Assembly: GCA_016124495.1 (NCBI GenBank)
Contig: WGNP01000006.1
Location: 1 to 64,000, forward strand
Source: Hyphomonas sp.
GTDB lineage: Bacteria; Pseudomonadota; Alphaproteobacteria; Caulobacterales; Hyphomonadaceae
DNA length: 64,000 nucleotides
Reading direction: 5' to 3'
In this document: positions 1-9,361 of the stretch, piece after piece
Numbering within the stretch: position 1 is the first letter of the stretch
Layout: each line of letters begins with the position of its first letter
Made by a program: the position numbers and the translations under genes
The notes under the pieces: generated by a model
What the model was told of the DNA's origin: nothing
Database searches by the model: none
What the model saw: only the letters and a program-made list of their open reading frames with translations

Positions 1-83
1 CCATGGACAAGGGCCTGCGCTTCGCCATCCGTGAAGGCGGGCGCACCGTCGGCGCCGGCGTGGTCTCCGAGATCAAAAAGTAA
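1..83 (+). CDS. tuf: Elongation factor Tu, C-terminal end (partial)
   Basis: Only the last 26 codons are in the window; they read MDKGLRFAIREGG, then RTVGAGVVSEIKK and a TAA stop at 81-83. This is the strongly conserved C-terminal beta-barrel end of EF-Tu, which carries aminoacyl-tRNA to the ribosome. In many alphaproteobacteria tuf is directly followed by rpsJ, joining the str and S10 operons. Here a terminator and a dead gene separate the two, so tuf is probably the last gene of its own transcript. The 5' part lies outside the window. Confidence 0.95.
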   Translation, partial: MDKGLRFAIREGGRTVGAGVVSEIKK

Positions 84-105
84 GCTGCCCTGCAGACCAG
101 AACAC

Positions 106-142
106 AAAGGCCGCTTCCGCAGGGAGGCGGCCTTTTGCTTTT
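106..142 (+). terminator. Rho-independent terminator of tuf
   Basis: The arms AAGGCCGC (107-114) and GCGGCCTT (127-134) form an 8-bp GC-rich stem, followed by a T-rich tail to 142. It starts 23 bases after the tuf stop, so it should end the str/tuf transcript before the pseudogene and the S10 operon. Confidence 0.85.
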
Positions 143-267
143 GGGGGGAGGGCGTCTCGGAACAGCGCCGCATCGAGCACGGCCCCTCTCTTAGCCGAAA
201 GCGATACGCAGCGAAAAAGGCCGCTAATGCGGGATAGTTAATAAGAAAGACTGGGAAAAATCGACAT

Positions 268-844
268 TCAGAATGCACCGGACGCATTCGAATGACGCCG
301 TTTGGAGCGGTCCGGAGGAGGGGCCTGTCGGATAATCCGGATCGGGTCCGACCCGTACCAGCCCTCCGCCACCTTCCGGATATGCGCGAAAGTCCGCCCC
401 TTGCTGCCGCTGATGTCGGAAATCTCGATCACCGTGTCAGGATGCGTCTCGGCGCTAAAACAGGCTAAGCGTCCTTTCTCACCGCCGAAACAGCGCTAAC
501 GACCCAGCCGGTAGCCCAGCGCGAGCGTTTTTTCTTAGTGGTCCTGGTAGTCCTCGGACCAGTAGAACATGTGTTGCAGCCCCTCATGGCCGGCCTGCTG
601 GAACTCCTTGTAAACGGAGGTTGCCTCGTTGCGCGGCAGGATCAGCCCGATCTGCAGATGCCCGGAATTGGCCAGCGCAATGCTCACTCTCGCGTCCCGG
701 CCCCGGTGGAGCAACCCGTCTGTCTTGACGTATCGATATAGAATCAGGGCCCGCCCCCATCGCATTGATCCAGTGAGCCATGGCGGCCTCGATGTCACGG
801 ATGATATAGCCGTTCTGGCTGGCCTTCCCGAAAATCCGGCTCAT
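268..844 (-). pseudogene. Decayed VOC/glyoxalase-family protein
   Basis: Read on the minus strand, family-like sequence can be followed across the whole interval but not in one open frame. It begins at 844 as MSRIFGKASQNGYIIRDIEA and is open to MGAGP. It then changes frame near 745-755 and continues as RYVKTDGLLHRGRDARVSIA to YWSEDYQDH. A TAA (535-537) interrupts it. The same frame continues as EKTLALGYRLGR, meets a TAG (496-498), and resumes as GRLACFSAETHPDTVIEISD, ending at a TGA (268-270). These are recognisable N-terminal, central and C-terminal blocks of one VOC protein of about 190 residues. One frameshift plus two stops make expression of the full protein very unlikely. It sits between tuf and rpsJ, an unusual place for an extra gene. 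Confidence 0.85.
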
Positions 845-1208
845 TCCAGCGTCTCCCCTGATGCGCCTGTCTGGAGCCGGGCGGCCCGGACGCCAGTGTC
901 TGAAGGCCGTGTCAGTTGACTCCGGGGGACGGCGCGGAGGCAGGGCCAGCCGTGCGGAAGTCCGGTCTTTCCTGTAGACAGTTTCCGGACGGGCGGATCG
1001 GCCGTTTTGAGCCTGCAGATTCCCCCTTAACGGCTGTTGACGCCTCCGGTTCCCGCGCGTATACGCCCCACTTCGCCGGGAAGGCTGCGCTTTGAACAGC
1101 GAACGCTCCCTCGAAACTGATAATTTAACCCTACCGAAGCCCCCGGGCCGCTCGAAGCTGACGAGCTGCGCGCCCAGGGCCTAAGTGTTTTGCGCGGACG
1201 GAAGCAAG
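845..1208 (+). other. Non-coding stretch: S10 operon promoter and leader
   Basis: No convincing gene lies in these 364 bases. They hold the upstream end of the pseudogene, the promoter at 1037-1065 and a predicted leader of roughly 137 bases from about 1072 to the rpsJ start. The leader is GC-rich and could fold. In Escherichia coli the S10 leader binds L4 for feedback control, but I cannot show an equivalent fold here. Confidence 0.5.
1037..1065 (+). promoter_or_regulatory. Sigma-70 type promoter of the S10 operon
   Basis: TTGACG (1037-1042), a 17-base spacer, then TATACG (1060-1065) is a near-consensus housekeeping promoter. Transcription would start near 1072. It is the only good match before rpsJ and lies downstream of the tuf terminator, so it probably drives the S10-spc supercluster. 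Confidence 0.75.
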
Positions 1209-1529
1209 ATGGAAAAACAAAATATCCGGATCAGGCTGAAAGCCTTCGATCACCGCGCGCTCGACATGTCGGCAAAGGAGATCGTGAATACGGCGAAGCG
1301 CACCGGCGCGGAAGTCCGTGGACCGGTCCCGCTGCCGACACGCATTGAGCGCTTTACGGTCATCCGGTCGCCGCATATCGACAAAGCTTCGCGCGATCAG
1401 TTCGAAATCCGCACCCACACCCGTATTCTCGACATCGTCGACCCGACCCCGCAGACCGTGGACGCGCTCATGAAGCTCGACCTGTCGTCCGGTGTCGGCA
1501 TCGAAATCAAACTAGAGGGAGGCCGCTAA
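1209..1529 (+). CDS. rpsJ: 30S ribosomal protein S10
   Basis: The 106-residue product starts [16 protein letters not shown] and matches S10 throughout, including the loop RGPVPLPTR that reaches into the head of the small subunit. S10 also acts as NusE in antitermination. I chose the ATG at 1209 over an upstream in-frame ATG at 1185 because family homology begins here and GGAAG precedes it. It is the first gene of the S10 operon. Its TAA overlaps the rplC start by one base (TAATG), implying translational coupling. Confidence 0.97.
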   Translation: MEKQNIRIRLKAFDHRALDMSAKEIVNTAKRTGAEVRGPVPLPTRIERFTVIRSPHIDKASRDQFEIRTHTRILDIVDPTPQTVDALMKLDLSSGVGIEIKLEGGR

Positions 1530-2287
1530 TGACGTTGCCTGCTCCCCGTACCGGCGTTCTCGCCCGCAAGGTCGGCATGACACGCGTATTCGATGCGGAC
1601 GGCCGCCATATTCCGGTGACGGTGCTGTCGCTCGAAGGCTGCCAGGTCGTCGGCGTGCGCACTGAAGAAGAGCGCACCGTGAAAACCAAGAAGGGCGGCG
1701 AAGTTGTTCGCACCGACGGCTACAAGGCCGTCATTCTTGGCGCCGGTGACAAGAAAGCCAAGCGCACCGTGAAAGCGCTGCGCGGCCAGTTCGCAAAAGC
1801 GGGCGTCGCCCCGAAAGCGAAACTGAAAGAATTCCGCGTCAGTGGCGACCTTCCTGACGTCGGCTCGACGGTTCTGGCCGACCACTTCGTCGAGGGCCAG
1901 AAAGTTGACGTCAGCGCCCAGAGCATCGGCAAGGGTTTTGCCGGCGCCATGAAGCGCTGGAACTTCGGCGGCCTGCGTGCCACCCACGGCGTGTCGCTGT
2001 CGCACCGTTCGCACGGTTCGACCGGCATGCGCCAGGATCCGGGCCGCGTGTTCAAGAACAAGAAAATGGCCGGTCATCTCGGCGACGAGCGCATCACCAC
2101 GCAGAATCTGACGGTTGTGCGCACGGACGTCGAGCGCGGTCTCATTCTGGTCAAGGGTGCTGTGCCCGGCCATGAAGGCACCTTCGTCGAAATCCGAGAT
2201 GCCGTGAAAAAAGCTCTGCCCGAGAACGCACCGAAATCCGGATCGTTCAAGGCGCCAGAGAAGCTGACTGCCGGGGGTGAAGGCTGA
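1529..2287 (+). CDS. rplC: 50S ribosomal protein L3
   Basis: The 252-residue protein starts [19 protein letters not shown] after its initiator Met. It has the conserved long-arm segment [15 protein letters not shown] and [16 protein letters not shown], which approaches the peptidyl-transferase centre. L3 is a primary assembly protein of the 50S subunit. It is about 40 residues longer than the Escherichia coli protein (209), mostly through a C-terminal extension. Both ends overlap a neighbour by one base (rpsJ upstream, rplD downstream), so the three genes are translationally coupled. Confidence 0.97.
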   Translation: MTLPAPRTGVLARKVGMTRVFDADGRHIPVTVLSLEGCQVVGVRTEEERTVKTKKGGEVVRTDGYKAVILGAGDKKAKRTVKALRGQFAKAGVAPKAKLKEFRVSGDLPDVGSTVLADHFVEGQKVDVSAQSIGKGFAGAMKRWNFGGLRATHGVSLSHRSHGSTGMRQDPGRVFKNKKMAGHLGDERITTQNLTVVRTDVERGLILVKGAVPGHEGTFVEIRDAVKKALPENAPKSGSFKAPEKLTAGGEG

Positions 2288-2934
2288 TGGAACTTGTCGT
2301 TAAAACCCTCGCCGGCAAGGCTGCCGGCAAGATTGAGCTGGACGACGCGATTTTCGGCATTGACGAAATCCGCGGCGACATCCTGCAGCGCACCGTGCGC
2401 TGGCAGCTCGCCCGCCGTCAGGCTGGTACGCACAAAGCCAAGTCGCGTTCGGAAGTGAATCGCACGACGAAAAAGTCAATCAAGCAAAAAGGTTCGGGCG
2501 GCGCCCGCCACGGCTCGCGCAACGCTCCGATCTTTGTCGGCGGTGGTGCAGCCCACGGCCCGCGCGTCCGCAGCCATGCGCACGACCTGCCAAAGAAGAT
2601 TCGCAAGATGGCGCTCGCCCATGCGCTGTCGTCCAAGTTCAAGGACAGCTCGATCATGGTGATCGACAAGGCTGAAATGGATGCTGGCAAGACCAAGGAT
2701 CTGGTGGCCGCCTTCAAAGGCCTCGGCATCGAGAACGCCCTGATCATTTCGGGCGCCAGCGTGAACGAGAACTTCGCCCGCGCCGCCCGCAACATCCCGA
2801 ACATCGACGTGCTCCCCGTCGCTGGCCTGAATGTCTACGACATCCTGCGCCGCCGGACGCTCGTCATCACCAAGGAAGCCGCTGAGGGTATCAAAGCCCG
2901 TTTCGACGGCGTCCACGAAGAAGCGGAGGCTTGA
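2287..2934 (+). CDS. rplD: 50S ribosomal protein L4
   Basis: The 215-residue protein has the extended loop that lines the exit tunnel, with motifs [12 protein letters not shown] and [13 protein letters not shown] followed by the [15 protein letters not shown] stretch. In enterobacteria L4 also represses its own operon by binding the S10 leader; whether it does so here is unknown. The start overlaps the rplC stop (TGATG). The stop at 2932-2934 is two bases before the rplW ATG. Confidence 0.97.
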   Translation: MELVVKTLAGKAAGKIELDDAIFGIDEIRGDILQRTVRWQLARRQAGTHKAKSRSEVNRTTKKSIKQKGSGGARHGSRNAPIFVGGGAAHGPRVRSHAHDLPKKIRKMALAHALSSKFKDSSIMVIDKAEMDAGKTKDLVAAFKGLGIENALIISGASVNENFARAARNIPNIDVLPVAGLNVYDILRRRTLVITKEAAEGIKARFDGVHEEAEA

Positions 2935-2936
2935 TC

Positions 2937-3236
2937 ATGGCTGATGTGAAGCCCCACCACTATGACGTGATCCGCCGCCCGCTGATCACCGAGAAATCGA
3001 CCCTCGTCGCCGAGCAGAACAAGATCGTTTTCGAAGTCGCACCGACCGCCGACAAGGCCGCGATCAAGGAAGCCGTCGAGGCGCTGTTCAAGGTGAAGGT
3101 CACGAAGGTCAACACCCTGGTCCAGAAGGGCAAGACGAAACGCTTCCGGGGTTTCCTCGGCCGTCGCTCCGACGTGAAAAAAGCCATAGTCACGCTCGCT
3201 GAAGGCCAGTCTGTCGACATCTCGACGGGCCTCTAA
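2937..3236 (+). CDS. rplW: 50S ribosomal protein L23
   Basis: The 99-residue product starts [20 protein letters not shown], the typical L23 N-terminus. L23 sits at the tunnel exit and is the docking site for trigger factor and SRP. A TTG two codons upstream (2931) is in frame but overlaps rplD, so I prefer the ATG at 2937. The protein carries the family block [19 protein letters not shown]. It lies between rplD and rplB in the usual order. Confidence 0.95.
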   Translation: MADVKPHHYDVIRRPLITEKSTLVAEQNKIVFEVAPTADKAAIKEAVEALFKVKVTKVNTLVQKGKTKRFRGFLGRRSDVKKAIVTLAEGQSVDISTGL

Positions 3237-3254
3237 GGGAGAAGGACGAAGCAC

Positions 3255-4085
3255 ATGGCACTGAAGACATTCAATCCGACTTCGCCCGGCCGCCGCCAGC
3301 TCGTACTGGTGGACCGCTCCGCTCTGCATAAGGGCGATCCGGTGAAGTCGCTGACCGAAGGCCTCCATAAGAAAGGCGGTCGCAATAACCAGGGCCGCAT
3401 CACTGTCCGCCACCAGGGCGGCGGTGCGAAGCGGCTTTACCGCAAGGTCGATTTCAAGCGCAGCCGCTGGGATGTCCCGGCCGTTGTCGAGCGCCTTGAG
3501 TATGATCCGAACCGCACGGCTTTCATCGCCCTGATCAAATATCAGGACGGCGAGCTCGCCTACATCATCGCGCCGCAGCGCCTTGAAGTCGGCGACACCG
3601 TGATCACCTCGGCAACCGCCGACATCAAGCCGGGCAACACGCTCCCGCTGAAGGCGATCCCGGTCGGCACGATCATCCACAATATCGAGCTTAAGCCCCA
3701 GAAGGGCGCGCAGATGGTCCGCTCCGCCGGCACCTACGCCCAGCTGGTCGGCCGCGAGTCGGGCTATGCCCAGATCAAGCTGGCTTCGGGCGAGCTTCGC
3801 AAGGTTCAGGATACCTGCCTGGCCACAATCGGCGCCGTGTCGAACCCGGACAAGATGAACGAAGTCAGCTCCAAGGCTGGCCGTACCCGCAACCAGGGCG
3901 TCCGCCCGACCGTTCGCGGCGTCGTCATGAACCCGGTCGACCACCCGCATGGTGGTGGTGAAGGTAAGTCCTCGGGCGGCCGGCACCCGGTCACCCCTTG
4001 GGGCAAGAAAACCCGCGGTCCCAAGACCCGCACCAACAAGGCTACGGATCGTCTGATCATCCGTCGCCGCAACGCAAAACGCTAA
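3255..4085 (+). CDS. rplB: 50S ribosomal protein L2
   Basis: The 276-residue protein is full length for L2, one of the most conserved ribosomal proteins and essential for subunit joining and peptidyl transfer. The signature [17 protein letters not shown] carries the universally conserved histidine region near the active centre. The C-terminus ends in basic [11 protein letters not shown]. It is preceded by GGAGAAGGA, a good ribosome-binding site, and followed after 15 bases by rpsS. Confidence 0.98.
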   Translation: MALKTFNPTSPGRRQLVLVDRSALHKGDPVKSLTEGLHKKGGRNNQGRITVRHQGGGAKRLYRKVDFKRSRWDVPAVVERLEYDPNRTAFIALIKYQDGELAYIIAPQRLEVGDTVITSATADIKPGNTLPLKAIPVGTIIHNIELKPQKGAQMVRSAGTYAQLVGRESGYAQIKLASGELRKVQDTCLATIGAVSNPDKMNEVSSKAGRTRNQGVRPTVRGVVMNPVDHPHGGGEGKSSGGRHPVTPWGKKTRGPKTRTNKATDRLIIRRRNAKR

Positions 4086-4100
4086 GAGGAGCCGCGAGAC

Positions 4101-4379
4101 ATGCCCCGTTCTGTCTGGAAAGGCCCGTTCGTCGATGGCTACCTGCTGAAGAAAGCAGAAGACGCCCGCGCGTCCGAGAAACGCGCCGTGATCAAGACCT
4201 GGTCGCGCCGCTCGACAATCCTGCCGCAATTCGTTGGCCTGAACTTCCAGGTCCACAACGGCAACAAGTTCATCCCGGTCACGATCTCGGAAGAGATGGT
4301 CGGCCACAAGCTAGGCGAGTTCGCTCCGACCCGTACGTATTACGGCCACGGCGCTGACAAGAAAGCGAAACGGAAGTAG
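4101..4379 (+). CDS. rpsS: 30S ribosomal protein S19
   Basis: The 92-residue protein starts [19 protein letters not shown] and has the conserved [15 protein letters not shown] and HNGNKFIPV segments of S19. S19 forms a complex with S13 in the head of the 30S subunit and contacts A- and P-site tRNA. The gene follows rplB by 15 bases, with GAGGAGCCG as ribosome-binding site. It ends two bases before the rplV start. Confidence 0.98.
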   Translation: MPRSVWKGPFVDGYLLKKAEDARASEKRAVIKTWSRRSTILPQFVGLNFQVHNGNKFIPVTISEEMVGHKLGEFAPTRTYYGHGADKKAKRK

Positions 4380-4381
4380 TC

Positions 4382-4771
4382 ATGGCCAAGTCCAAGAATC
4401 CTCCGAAACAGGCCCCGAACGAGTCGCGCGCCGTGCTGCGCATGTACCGTTCCAGCCCGCAGAAGCTGAACCTGCTGGCTCAGCAGATCCGCGGCATGAA
4501 GGTTGAGCGCGCTCTCGCCGAACTGCAGTTCTCGCCGAAACGTCCGGCCAAGGACGTTCGCAAACTGCTTCAGAGCGCGATTGCCAACGCCGAGAACAAT
4601 CACGGCCTCGACATCGACAGCCTGGTCGTTGCCGAAGCGCATGTCGGCAAGAACCTGGTCATGAAGCGTATCCGCGCCCGTGCCCGTGGCCGCGCTGCGC
4701 CGATCCAGAAGCCGTTCGCCCAACTTACCATCGTCCTGCGGGACGTCAGCCAGACTGCGGAGGCCGCATAA
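4382..4771 (+). CDS. rplV: 50S ribosomal protein L22
   Basis: This is a 129-residue L22. The globular core [15 protein letters not shown] and the tunnel hairpin [20 protein letters not shown] are both present. L22 helps form the exit-tunnel constriction. The hairpin shows no insertions or deletions of the kind associated with macrolide resistance, as far as can be judged by eye. The last base of the stop is shared with the rpsC ATG (TAATG), so the two are coupled. Confidence 0.97.
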   Translation: MAKSKNPPKQAPNESRAVLRMYRSSPQKLNLLAQQIRGMKVERALAELQFSPKRPAKDVRKLLQSAIANAENNHGLDIDSLVVAEAHVGKNLVMKRIRARARGRAAPIQKPFAQLTIVLRDVSQTAEAA

Positions 4772-5508
4772 TGGGTCAGAAAGTTAATCCGATCGGCTTT
4801 CGCCTGGGCATCAACCGTACGGCTGACAGCCGCTGGTATGCTGACGGGTCTGATTTCGGCCGCCTGCTTCACGAAGACATCGCGATCCGCAAGTCGATCC
4901 GCGAGAAGCTCAAGCAAGCCGGCATCTCAAAGATCATCATCGAGCGCCCGCACAAGAAATGCCTGATCACCATTCACACGGCCCGCCCCGGACTTGTGAT
5001 CGGCAAGAAGGGCGGCGACATCGAAGTGCTCCGTAAGGAACTCGCCTCGATGACGACGGACGACGTTCGTGTGAACCTTGTTGAAATCCGCAAGCCGGAA
5101 GTCGACGCACACCTCATCGCCGACGACATCGCCCGCCAGCTCGAGCGCCGCGCTTCGTTCCGCCGCGCCATGAAACGTTCGATCCAGTCCGCTATGCGCC
5201 TGGGCGCAGAGGGCGTGAAGATCGTTGTCTCCGGTCGTCTCGGCGGTGCAGAGATTGCCCGTACTGAGAAGTACGCCGAAGGCTCTGTCCCACTGCACAC
5301 GCTGCGCGCCGACATTGACTATGGCACGGCTGAAGCCTCGACCACCTATGGCATCATCGGCGTCAAGGTCTGGGTCTATAAAGGCGAGATCCTCGAGCAC
5401 GACCCGATGGCGCAGGACAAGCGTCTTGAGACCTCGGGCCAGTCGCGCGCACGCGCCAATGCCAACCAACGCGGCCCGGCTTCGGGCGCGCAAGCCTCCG
5501 GAGCGTAA
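4771..5508 (+). CDS. rpsC: 30S ribosomal protein S3
   Basis: The 245-residue protein starts [17 protein letters not shown]. It carries the KH-domain loop [17 protein letters not shown] (about residues 68-84) used to grip mRNA at the entry tunnel. The C-terminal domain has [14 protein letters not shown]. The C-terminal tail is Ala/Gly/Gln-rich and probably disordered. The gene overlaps rplV by one base and is followed five bases later by rplP. Confidence 0.97.
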   Translation: MGQKVNPIGFRLGINRTADSRWYADGSDFGRLLHEDIAIRKSIREKLKQAGISKIIIERPHKKCLITIHTARPGLVIGKKGGDIEVLRKELASMTTDDVRVNLVEIRKPEVDAHLIADDIARQLERRASFRRAMKRSIQSAMRLGAEGVKIVVSGRLGGAEIARTEKYAEGSVPLHTLRADIDYGTAEASTTYGIIGVKVWVYKGEILEHDPMAQDKRLETSGQSRARANANQRGPASGAQASGA

Positions 5509-5513
5509 TTCCA

Positions 5514-5930
5514 ATGCGTCAACCGAAGCGAACCAAATTCCGCAAGGCCTTCAAGGGCCGCATCAGCGGGCAGTCGAAAGGCGGCACGTCGCTGGCTTTC
5601 GGTGAGTTCGGCCTGAAAGCGCTCGAGCCGGAACGCGTCACCGCGCGCCAGATCGAAGCGACACGCCGCGCCATCACCCGCGAGATGAAGCGCCAGGGCA
5701 AAGTGTGGATCCGCGTGTTCCCGGACGTTCCGGTAACCGCCAAGCCGATCGAAGTGCGCATGGGTAAGGGCAAGGGCGCCGTCGACCGTTGGGTCGCGCG
5801 CGTCGCACCGGGCCGTATCCTCTTCGAGATCGACGGTGTTACGGAAGAGACTGCCCGCATGGCGCTTTCGCTCGGGGCTGCCAAGCTTCCGATCAAGACC
5901 AAAGTCGTCAAGCGCATCGAGGGGATCTGA
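5514..5930 (+). CDS. rplP: 50S ribosomal protein L16
   Basis: The 138-residue L16 starts [19 protein letters not shown], with the conserved GMGKGKG-like segment [16 protein letters not shown]16 helps position A-site tRNA and is needed late in 50S assembly. The length is normal. It is part of the continuous S10 operon, three bases before rpmC. Confidence 0.97.
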   Translation: MRQPKRTKFRKAFKGRISGQSKGGTSLAFGEFGLKALEPERVTARQIEATRRAITREMKRQGKVWIRVFPDVPVTAKPIEVRMGKGKGAVDRWVARVAPGRILFEIDGVTEETARMALSLGAAKLPIKTKVVKRIEGI

Positions 5931-5933
5931 GCC

Positions 5934-6134
5934 ATGAAAGCAGCTGACGTGAGAGCAAAAACGGCAGACCAGCTCGGTGACGAGCTCGTGAAGCTGAAAA
6001 AAGAACAGTTCAACCTGCGTTTCCAGGCGGCCACCGGCCAGCTGGAAAAAACGGCCCGCGCGACGGAAGTCCGCCGCGACATAGCCCGGATCAAAACGAT
6101 CCTGCGCGAAAAAGCCCAAGCCGGTAAGGCGTAA
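5934..6134 (+). CDS. rpmC: 50S ribosomal protein L29
   Basis: The 66-residue helical protein has the L29 core [17 protein letters not shown] and the basic segment [14 protein letters not shown]. It sits beside L23 at the tunnel exit. The length is ordinary. It is flanked closely by rplP (3 bases) and rpsQ (10 bases). Confidence 0.95.
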   Translation: MKAADVRAKTADQLGDELVKLKKEQFNLRFQAATGQLEKTARATEVRRDIARIKTILREKAQAGKA

Positions 6135-6144
6135 GGAGACACCC

Positions 6145-6390
6145 ATGCCAAAACGTACCATGAGAGGCGTCGTTGTTTCCGCCAAGCAGGACAAGACCGC
6201 CATTGTCCGCATCGAACGGACCTTCACGCACCCGATGCTGAAGAAGATCGTTCGCCGGTCGAACCGCTACCACGCCCATGACGAAGGCAATATCGCCGTC
6301 GAGGGTCAGACCGTCACCATCCGCGAGTGCGCGCCCAAGTCCAAGCTGAAGCGCTGGGAACTCGTCACCGATGAAGGAACCGAAGCATGA
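6145..6390 (+). CDS. rpsQ: 30S ribosomal protein S17
   Basis: The 81-residue OB-fold protein starts [19 protein letters not shown], the canonical S17 N-terminus, with [19 protein letters not shown] in the middle. S17 is a primary 16S rRNA binder. AAGGAGAC precedes the start. Its stop overlaps the rplN start as ATGA, another coupled pair. Confidence 0.97.
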   Translation: MPKRTMRGVVVSAKQDKTAIVRIERTFTHPMLKKIVRRSNRYHAHDEGNIAVEGQTVTIRECAPKSKLKRWELVTDEGTEA

Positions 6391-6755
6391 TCCAGATGCA
6401 GACAAACCTGCGCGTCGCCGATAACTCGGGCGCCCGCCGCGTGATGTGCATCAAGGTGCTCGGCGGCGCTGCCCGCCGTTACGCCTCGGTGGGCGATGTG
6501 ATCGTGGTCTCGATCAAGGAAGCGATCCCCACGGGCCGCGTTAAGAAAGGCGACGTCCGCAAGGCTGTTGTCGTTCGCGTGTCGAAAGACATCAACCGGG
6601 CCGATGGCTCGACGATCCGCTTCGACTCGAACGCCGCCGTCCTGATCAACAACAACGGCGAGCCGATCGGCACGCGGGTGTTCGGACCGGTTCCGCGCGA
6701 ACTTCGCGCCAAGAACCAGGTGAAGATCGCCAACATGGCGCCGGAGGTTCTGTAG
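6387..6755 (+). CDS. rplN: 50S ribosomal protein L14
   Basis: The 122-residue L14 is of standard length, starting [18 protein letters not shown]. It has [19 protein letters not shown] and ends in REKNF-type sequence replaced here by [14 protein letters not shown]14 forms part of inter-subunit bridges. The ATG at 6387 overlaps the rpsQ stop. Together with rplX and rplE it continues the spc part of the cluster without a promoter that I can see. Confidence 0.97.
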   Translation: MIQMQTNLRVADNSGARRVMCIKVLGGAARRYASVGDVIVVSIKEAIPTGRVKKGDVRKAVVVRVSKDINRADGSTIRFDSNAAVLINNNGEPIGTRVFGPVPRELRAKNQVKIANMAPEVL

Positions 6756-6757
6756 TC

Positions 6758-7075
6758 ATGGCCGCGAAGATCAAGAAGGGTGACACTGTCGTCATCATCT
6801 CGGGCAAGGACAAGGGCACGCAGGGCGAAGTCCTGAAGGTCCTTCCGGACGAGCACAAGGTTGTGGTTCGCGGTGTCAGCGTCGTGAAGCGCCACCAGAA
6901 GCCGAGCCAGATGGACCCGGGCGGCATGAAGTCGTTCGAAGCTGCCATCCACGTCTCGAACGTGGCCCATGTCGACCCGCGCGACGGCAAGCCCGTCCGC
7001 GTCGGATTCAAGATTGACCAGCATGGCCGCAAGACGCGCTTTGCAAAACGCTCAGGGGAATCGATCGATGTCTGA
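6758..7075 (+). CDS. rplX: 50S ribosomal protein L24
   Basis: The 105-residue KOW-domain protein starts [20 protein letters not shown], the diagnostic L24 N-terminus, and initiates 50S assembly. The basic C-terminus includes [13 protein letters not shown]. Its last eight bases overlap the beginning of rplE, so translation of the two is likely coupled. Length is normal for the family. Confidence 0.97.
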   Translation: MAAKIKKGDTVVIISGKDKGTQGEVLKVLPDEHKVVVRGVSVVKRHQKPSQMDPGGMKSFEAAIHVSNVAHVDPRDGKPVRVGFKIDQHGRKTRFAKRSGESIDV

Positions 7076-7622
7076 GGCATATGAACCGCGCCTCAAGCGG
7101 AAGTACCGGGAAGAGATCCGGGCGAAACTGCAAGAGCAGTTCAACTATTCGAACCCGATGAAGGTTCCGAAGCTCGACAAGGTCGTGATCAACATGGGCG
7201 TGGGTGAAGCCACCTCCGATTCCAAGAAGATCAAGTCTGCTCTCGCCGAGCTCGAGCGCATCGCAGGCCAGAAGCCGGTGGCTACCAAGGCCCGCAAGTC
7301 GATTGCCGGCTTCAAGCTGCGTGAAGGCATGCTGATCGGCGCAAAGGTCACGCTGCGCCGCGACCGTATGTACGAATTCCTTGACCGGCTGACGACGATT
7401 GCGCTTCCGCGCGTGAAGGACTTCCGGGGCCTGAACGGCAAGAGCTTCGACGGCCGTGGCAACTACGCCATGGGTATGAAGGAACACATCGTGTTCCCGG
7501 AGATCAACTACGATGAGGTGGATGAAGTGCGCGGCATGGACATCATCGTGTGCACCACCGCCGAGACGAACGAAGAAGCTAAGGCACTCCTCGCAGAGTG
7601 CGGCTTCCCGTTCCGTAATTAG
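7068..7622 (+). CDS. rplE: 50S ribosomal protein L5
   Basis: The 184-residue L5 binds 5S rRNA in the central protuberance. Family motifs are [35 protein letters not shown] and [19 protein letters not shown] chose the ATG at 7068 ([10 protein letters not shown]). An upstream in-frame ATG at 6969 would place 33 non-homologous residues inside rplX. The real start overlaps the rplX stop by eight bases. Confidence 0.96.
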   Translation: MSEAYEPRLKRKYREEIRAKLQEQFNYSNPMKVPKLDKVVINMGVGEATSDSKKIKSALAELERIAGQKPVATKARKSIAGFKLREGMLIGAKVTLRRDRMYEFLDRLTTIALPRVKDFRGLNGKSFDGRGNYAMGMKEHIVFPEINYDEVDEVRGMDIIVCTTAETNEEAKALLAECGFPFRN

Positions 7623-7641
7623 CGCCAGGAGATCTGCTTAG

Positions 7642-7947
7642 ATGGCAAAGAAGAGCGCAATCGAGAAGAACAACAAACGCAAGGCACTCGCCGAGCGTTA
7701 CGCCGCCAAGCGCGCCCAGCTCAAGGCCGCCGCGATGGACGAGAACCTGTCGCTGGAAGATCGCTTCAAGGCGCGCATCAAGCTCGCCCAGCTGCCGCGC
7801 AATTCCGCGTCCAACCGGGTGCGTAACCGCTGCGAAGTCACGGGCCGTCCGCGTGCCTATTATCGTAAACTGAAGATGTCGCGGATTGCGCTGCGTGAGC
7901 TTGGCTCGCGTGGTCAGATCCCCGGCCTCGTGAAATCCAGCTGGTAG
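7642..7947 (+). CDS. rpsN: 30S ribosomal protein S14 (zinc-free type)
   Basis: The 101-residue S14 starts [20 protein letters not shown] and ends [10 protein letters not shown]. It is the long form without the CxxC pairs of zinc-binding S14, as is usual in proteobacteria. Only one cysteine is present, in [18 protein letters not shown]14 sits in the 30S head near S3 and S10. It lies 19 bases after rplE and 15 before rpsH. Confidence 0.96.
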   Translation: MAKKSAIEKNNKRKALAERYAAKRAQLKAAAMDENLSLEDRFKARIKLAQLPRNSASNRVRNRCEVTGRPRAYYRKLKMSRIALRELGSRGQIPGLVKSSW

Positions 7948-7962
7948 GAGAGGAGGGAAGAC

Positions 7963-8358
7963 ATGAACATTTCTGATCCCCTCGGCGATATGCTGACCCG
8001 CATCCGCAACGCTCAGATGCGCGGCATGACGAAAGTTGTGACCCCGGCATCGAAGCTGCGCGTTCGCGTGCTCGATGTGCTCGCCCTTGAGGGCTACATC
8101 CGCGGGTATGCCGAAATCGAGAAGGACGGCCACAAGTCCCTCGAGATCGAACTCAAGTATTATGAAGGCCAGCCGGTCATCTCCGAGATCAAACGGATTT
8201 CGAAGCCTGGCCGCCGGGTCTATTCGTCTGTGTCGGACATTCCGCTCGTGCGTAACGGTCTTGGCATCTCGATCCTGTCGACTTCGCAGGGCGTGATGTC
8301 GGACAACGCCGCCCGCGCCAAGAATGTCGGCGGCGAAGTTCTCTGCCGCGTATTCTAG
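7963..8358 (+). CDS. rpsH: 30S ribosomal protein S8
   Basis: The 131-residue S8 starts [19 protein letters not shown] and ends with the classic [20 protein letters not shown] and EVLCRVF. It binds the central domain of 16S rRNA. In enterobacteria S8 also represses the spc operon by binding the L5 region of the mRNA; no comparable element was identified here. A GGAGAGGAGG run gives a very strong ribosome-binding site. Confidence 0.97.
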   Translation: MNISDPLGDMLTRIRNAQMRGMTKVVTPASKLRVRVLDVLALEGYIRGYAEIEKDGHKSLEIELKYYEGQPVISEIKRISKPGRRVYSSVSDIPLVRNGLGISILSTSQGVMSDNAARAKNVGGEVLCRVF

Positions 8359-8370
8359 GAGGCATGTAAG

Positions 8371-8982
8371 ATGTCCCGTATCGGAAAACTCGCGATCCCT
8401 GTTCCTGCCGGCGCCAGCGTGTCCGTCAGTGGTCAGACGATCAAGGCAAAAGGCCCGAAGGGTGAGCTGGTGCTCGTCCTCCCGGACGTCATCACGCCTA
8501 AGCTCGAGGGTAGCGAACTCTCGGTCATGCCGCGCGCCGACCTTCTGAAGGCTGCGAACGAGGCCATCGAGGCCGCGAAAGCGAAAGGCAAGCGTGCCCC
8601 CACGCTCGCCGAATCGCTCGACGCCAACGCCCGCACACAATGGGGAACGGCCCGCGCCCGCGCAGCCAACCTGGTTGACGGTGTCACCAAAGGCTACTCG
8701 AAAACGCTCGAACTCGTCGGCGTCGGTTACCGCGCGCAGATGCAGGGCAAGGACCTGAAACTCGCGCTCGGCTATTCGCACGATGTGATCTTCAAGGCGC
8801 CGGAAGGCATCACAATTTCTTCGGCCAAGCCGACCGAGATTGTCATCACCGGCGCTGACAAGCAGGCCGTTGGCCAGGCTGCCGCCGTGATCAAGAAGTT
8901 CCGTCCGCCAGAGCCCTACAAAGGTAAGGGTATCCGCCTGCAGGGCGAATACGTCCGCCGCAAGGAAGGCAAGAAGAAGTAA
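8371..8982 (+). CDS. rplF: 50S ribosomal protein L6 with an internal insertion
   Basis: The two L6 domains are intact: [14 protein letters not shown] at the start, and [19 protein letters not shown] with [11 protein letters not shown] in the second half. The protein is 203 residues against about 177 in the family. The extra material falls at about residues 57-88, where a lysine- and alanine-rich helical segment ([19 protein letters not shown]) interrupts the link between the conserved SVMPR and WGTARA blocks. The flanking sequence stays in frame and codon use looks like the rest of the gene, so this is a real insertion and not a frameshift. Confidence 0.95.
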   Translation: MSRIGKLAIPVPAGASVSVSGQTIKAKGPKGELVLVLPDVITPKLEGSELSVMPRADLLKAANEAIEAAKAKGKRAPTLAESLDANARTQWGTARARAANLVDGVTKGYSKTLELVGVGYRAQMQGKDLKLALGYSHDVIFKAPEGITISSAKPTEIVITGADKQAVGQAAAVIKKFRPPEPYKGKGIRLQGEYVRRKEGKKK

Positions 8983-8985
8983 GCC

Positions 8986-9348
8986 ATGAAGACGTCACGC
9001 GAAAAATTGCAGCGCCGCGCCCAGCGCGTCCGCACCAAGCTCCGCAAAGTCGCCGAAGGCCTTCCGCGCCTCTCGGTCTCGCGCAGCCACAAGAACATCT
9101 CGGTGCAGATCATCGACGACGAGAAGGGCATCACGCTCGCCTCGGCCTCGACGCTCGAAACCGAAGTGCTCGCCGGCGCGAAGGCGGGGAGCAACATTCA
9201 GGCTGCCGCTCTGGTCGGCAAGGCAATTGCCGAACGCGCCAAAAGGGCCGGTGTTGAAGACGTCGTCTTCGATCGCGGCGGTTACATGTTCCACGGCCGG
9301 GTGAAAGCTCTGGCAGACGCCGCCCGTGAGGGCGGCCTCAAATTCTAA
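8986..9348 (+). CDS. rplR: 50S ribosomal protein L18
   Basis: The 120-residue L18 contacts 5S rRNA next to L5. It has [13 protein letters not shown]-type sequence ([20 protein letters not shown]) and the C-terminal [20 protein letters not shown]. The basic N-terminus is expected. It starts three bases after rplF and ends 13 bases before rpsE. Confidence 0.97.
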   Translation: MKTSREKLQRRAQRVRTKLRKVAEGLPRLSVSRSHKNISVQIIDDEKGITLASASTLETEVLAGAKAGSNIQAAALVGKAIAERAKRAGVEDVVFDRGGYMFHGRVKALADAAREGGLKF

Positions 9349-9361
9349 AGGAGTTTGGCTG

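Noticed and set aside
2835-4307. A 490-codon minus-strand frame opposite L23, L2 and S19
   Set aside because: Antisense to highly conserved ribosomal genes; not a real gene.
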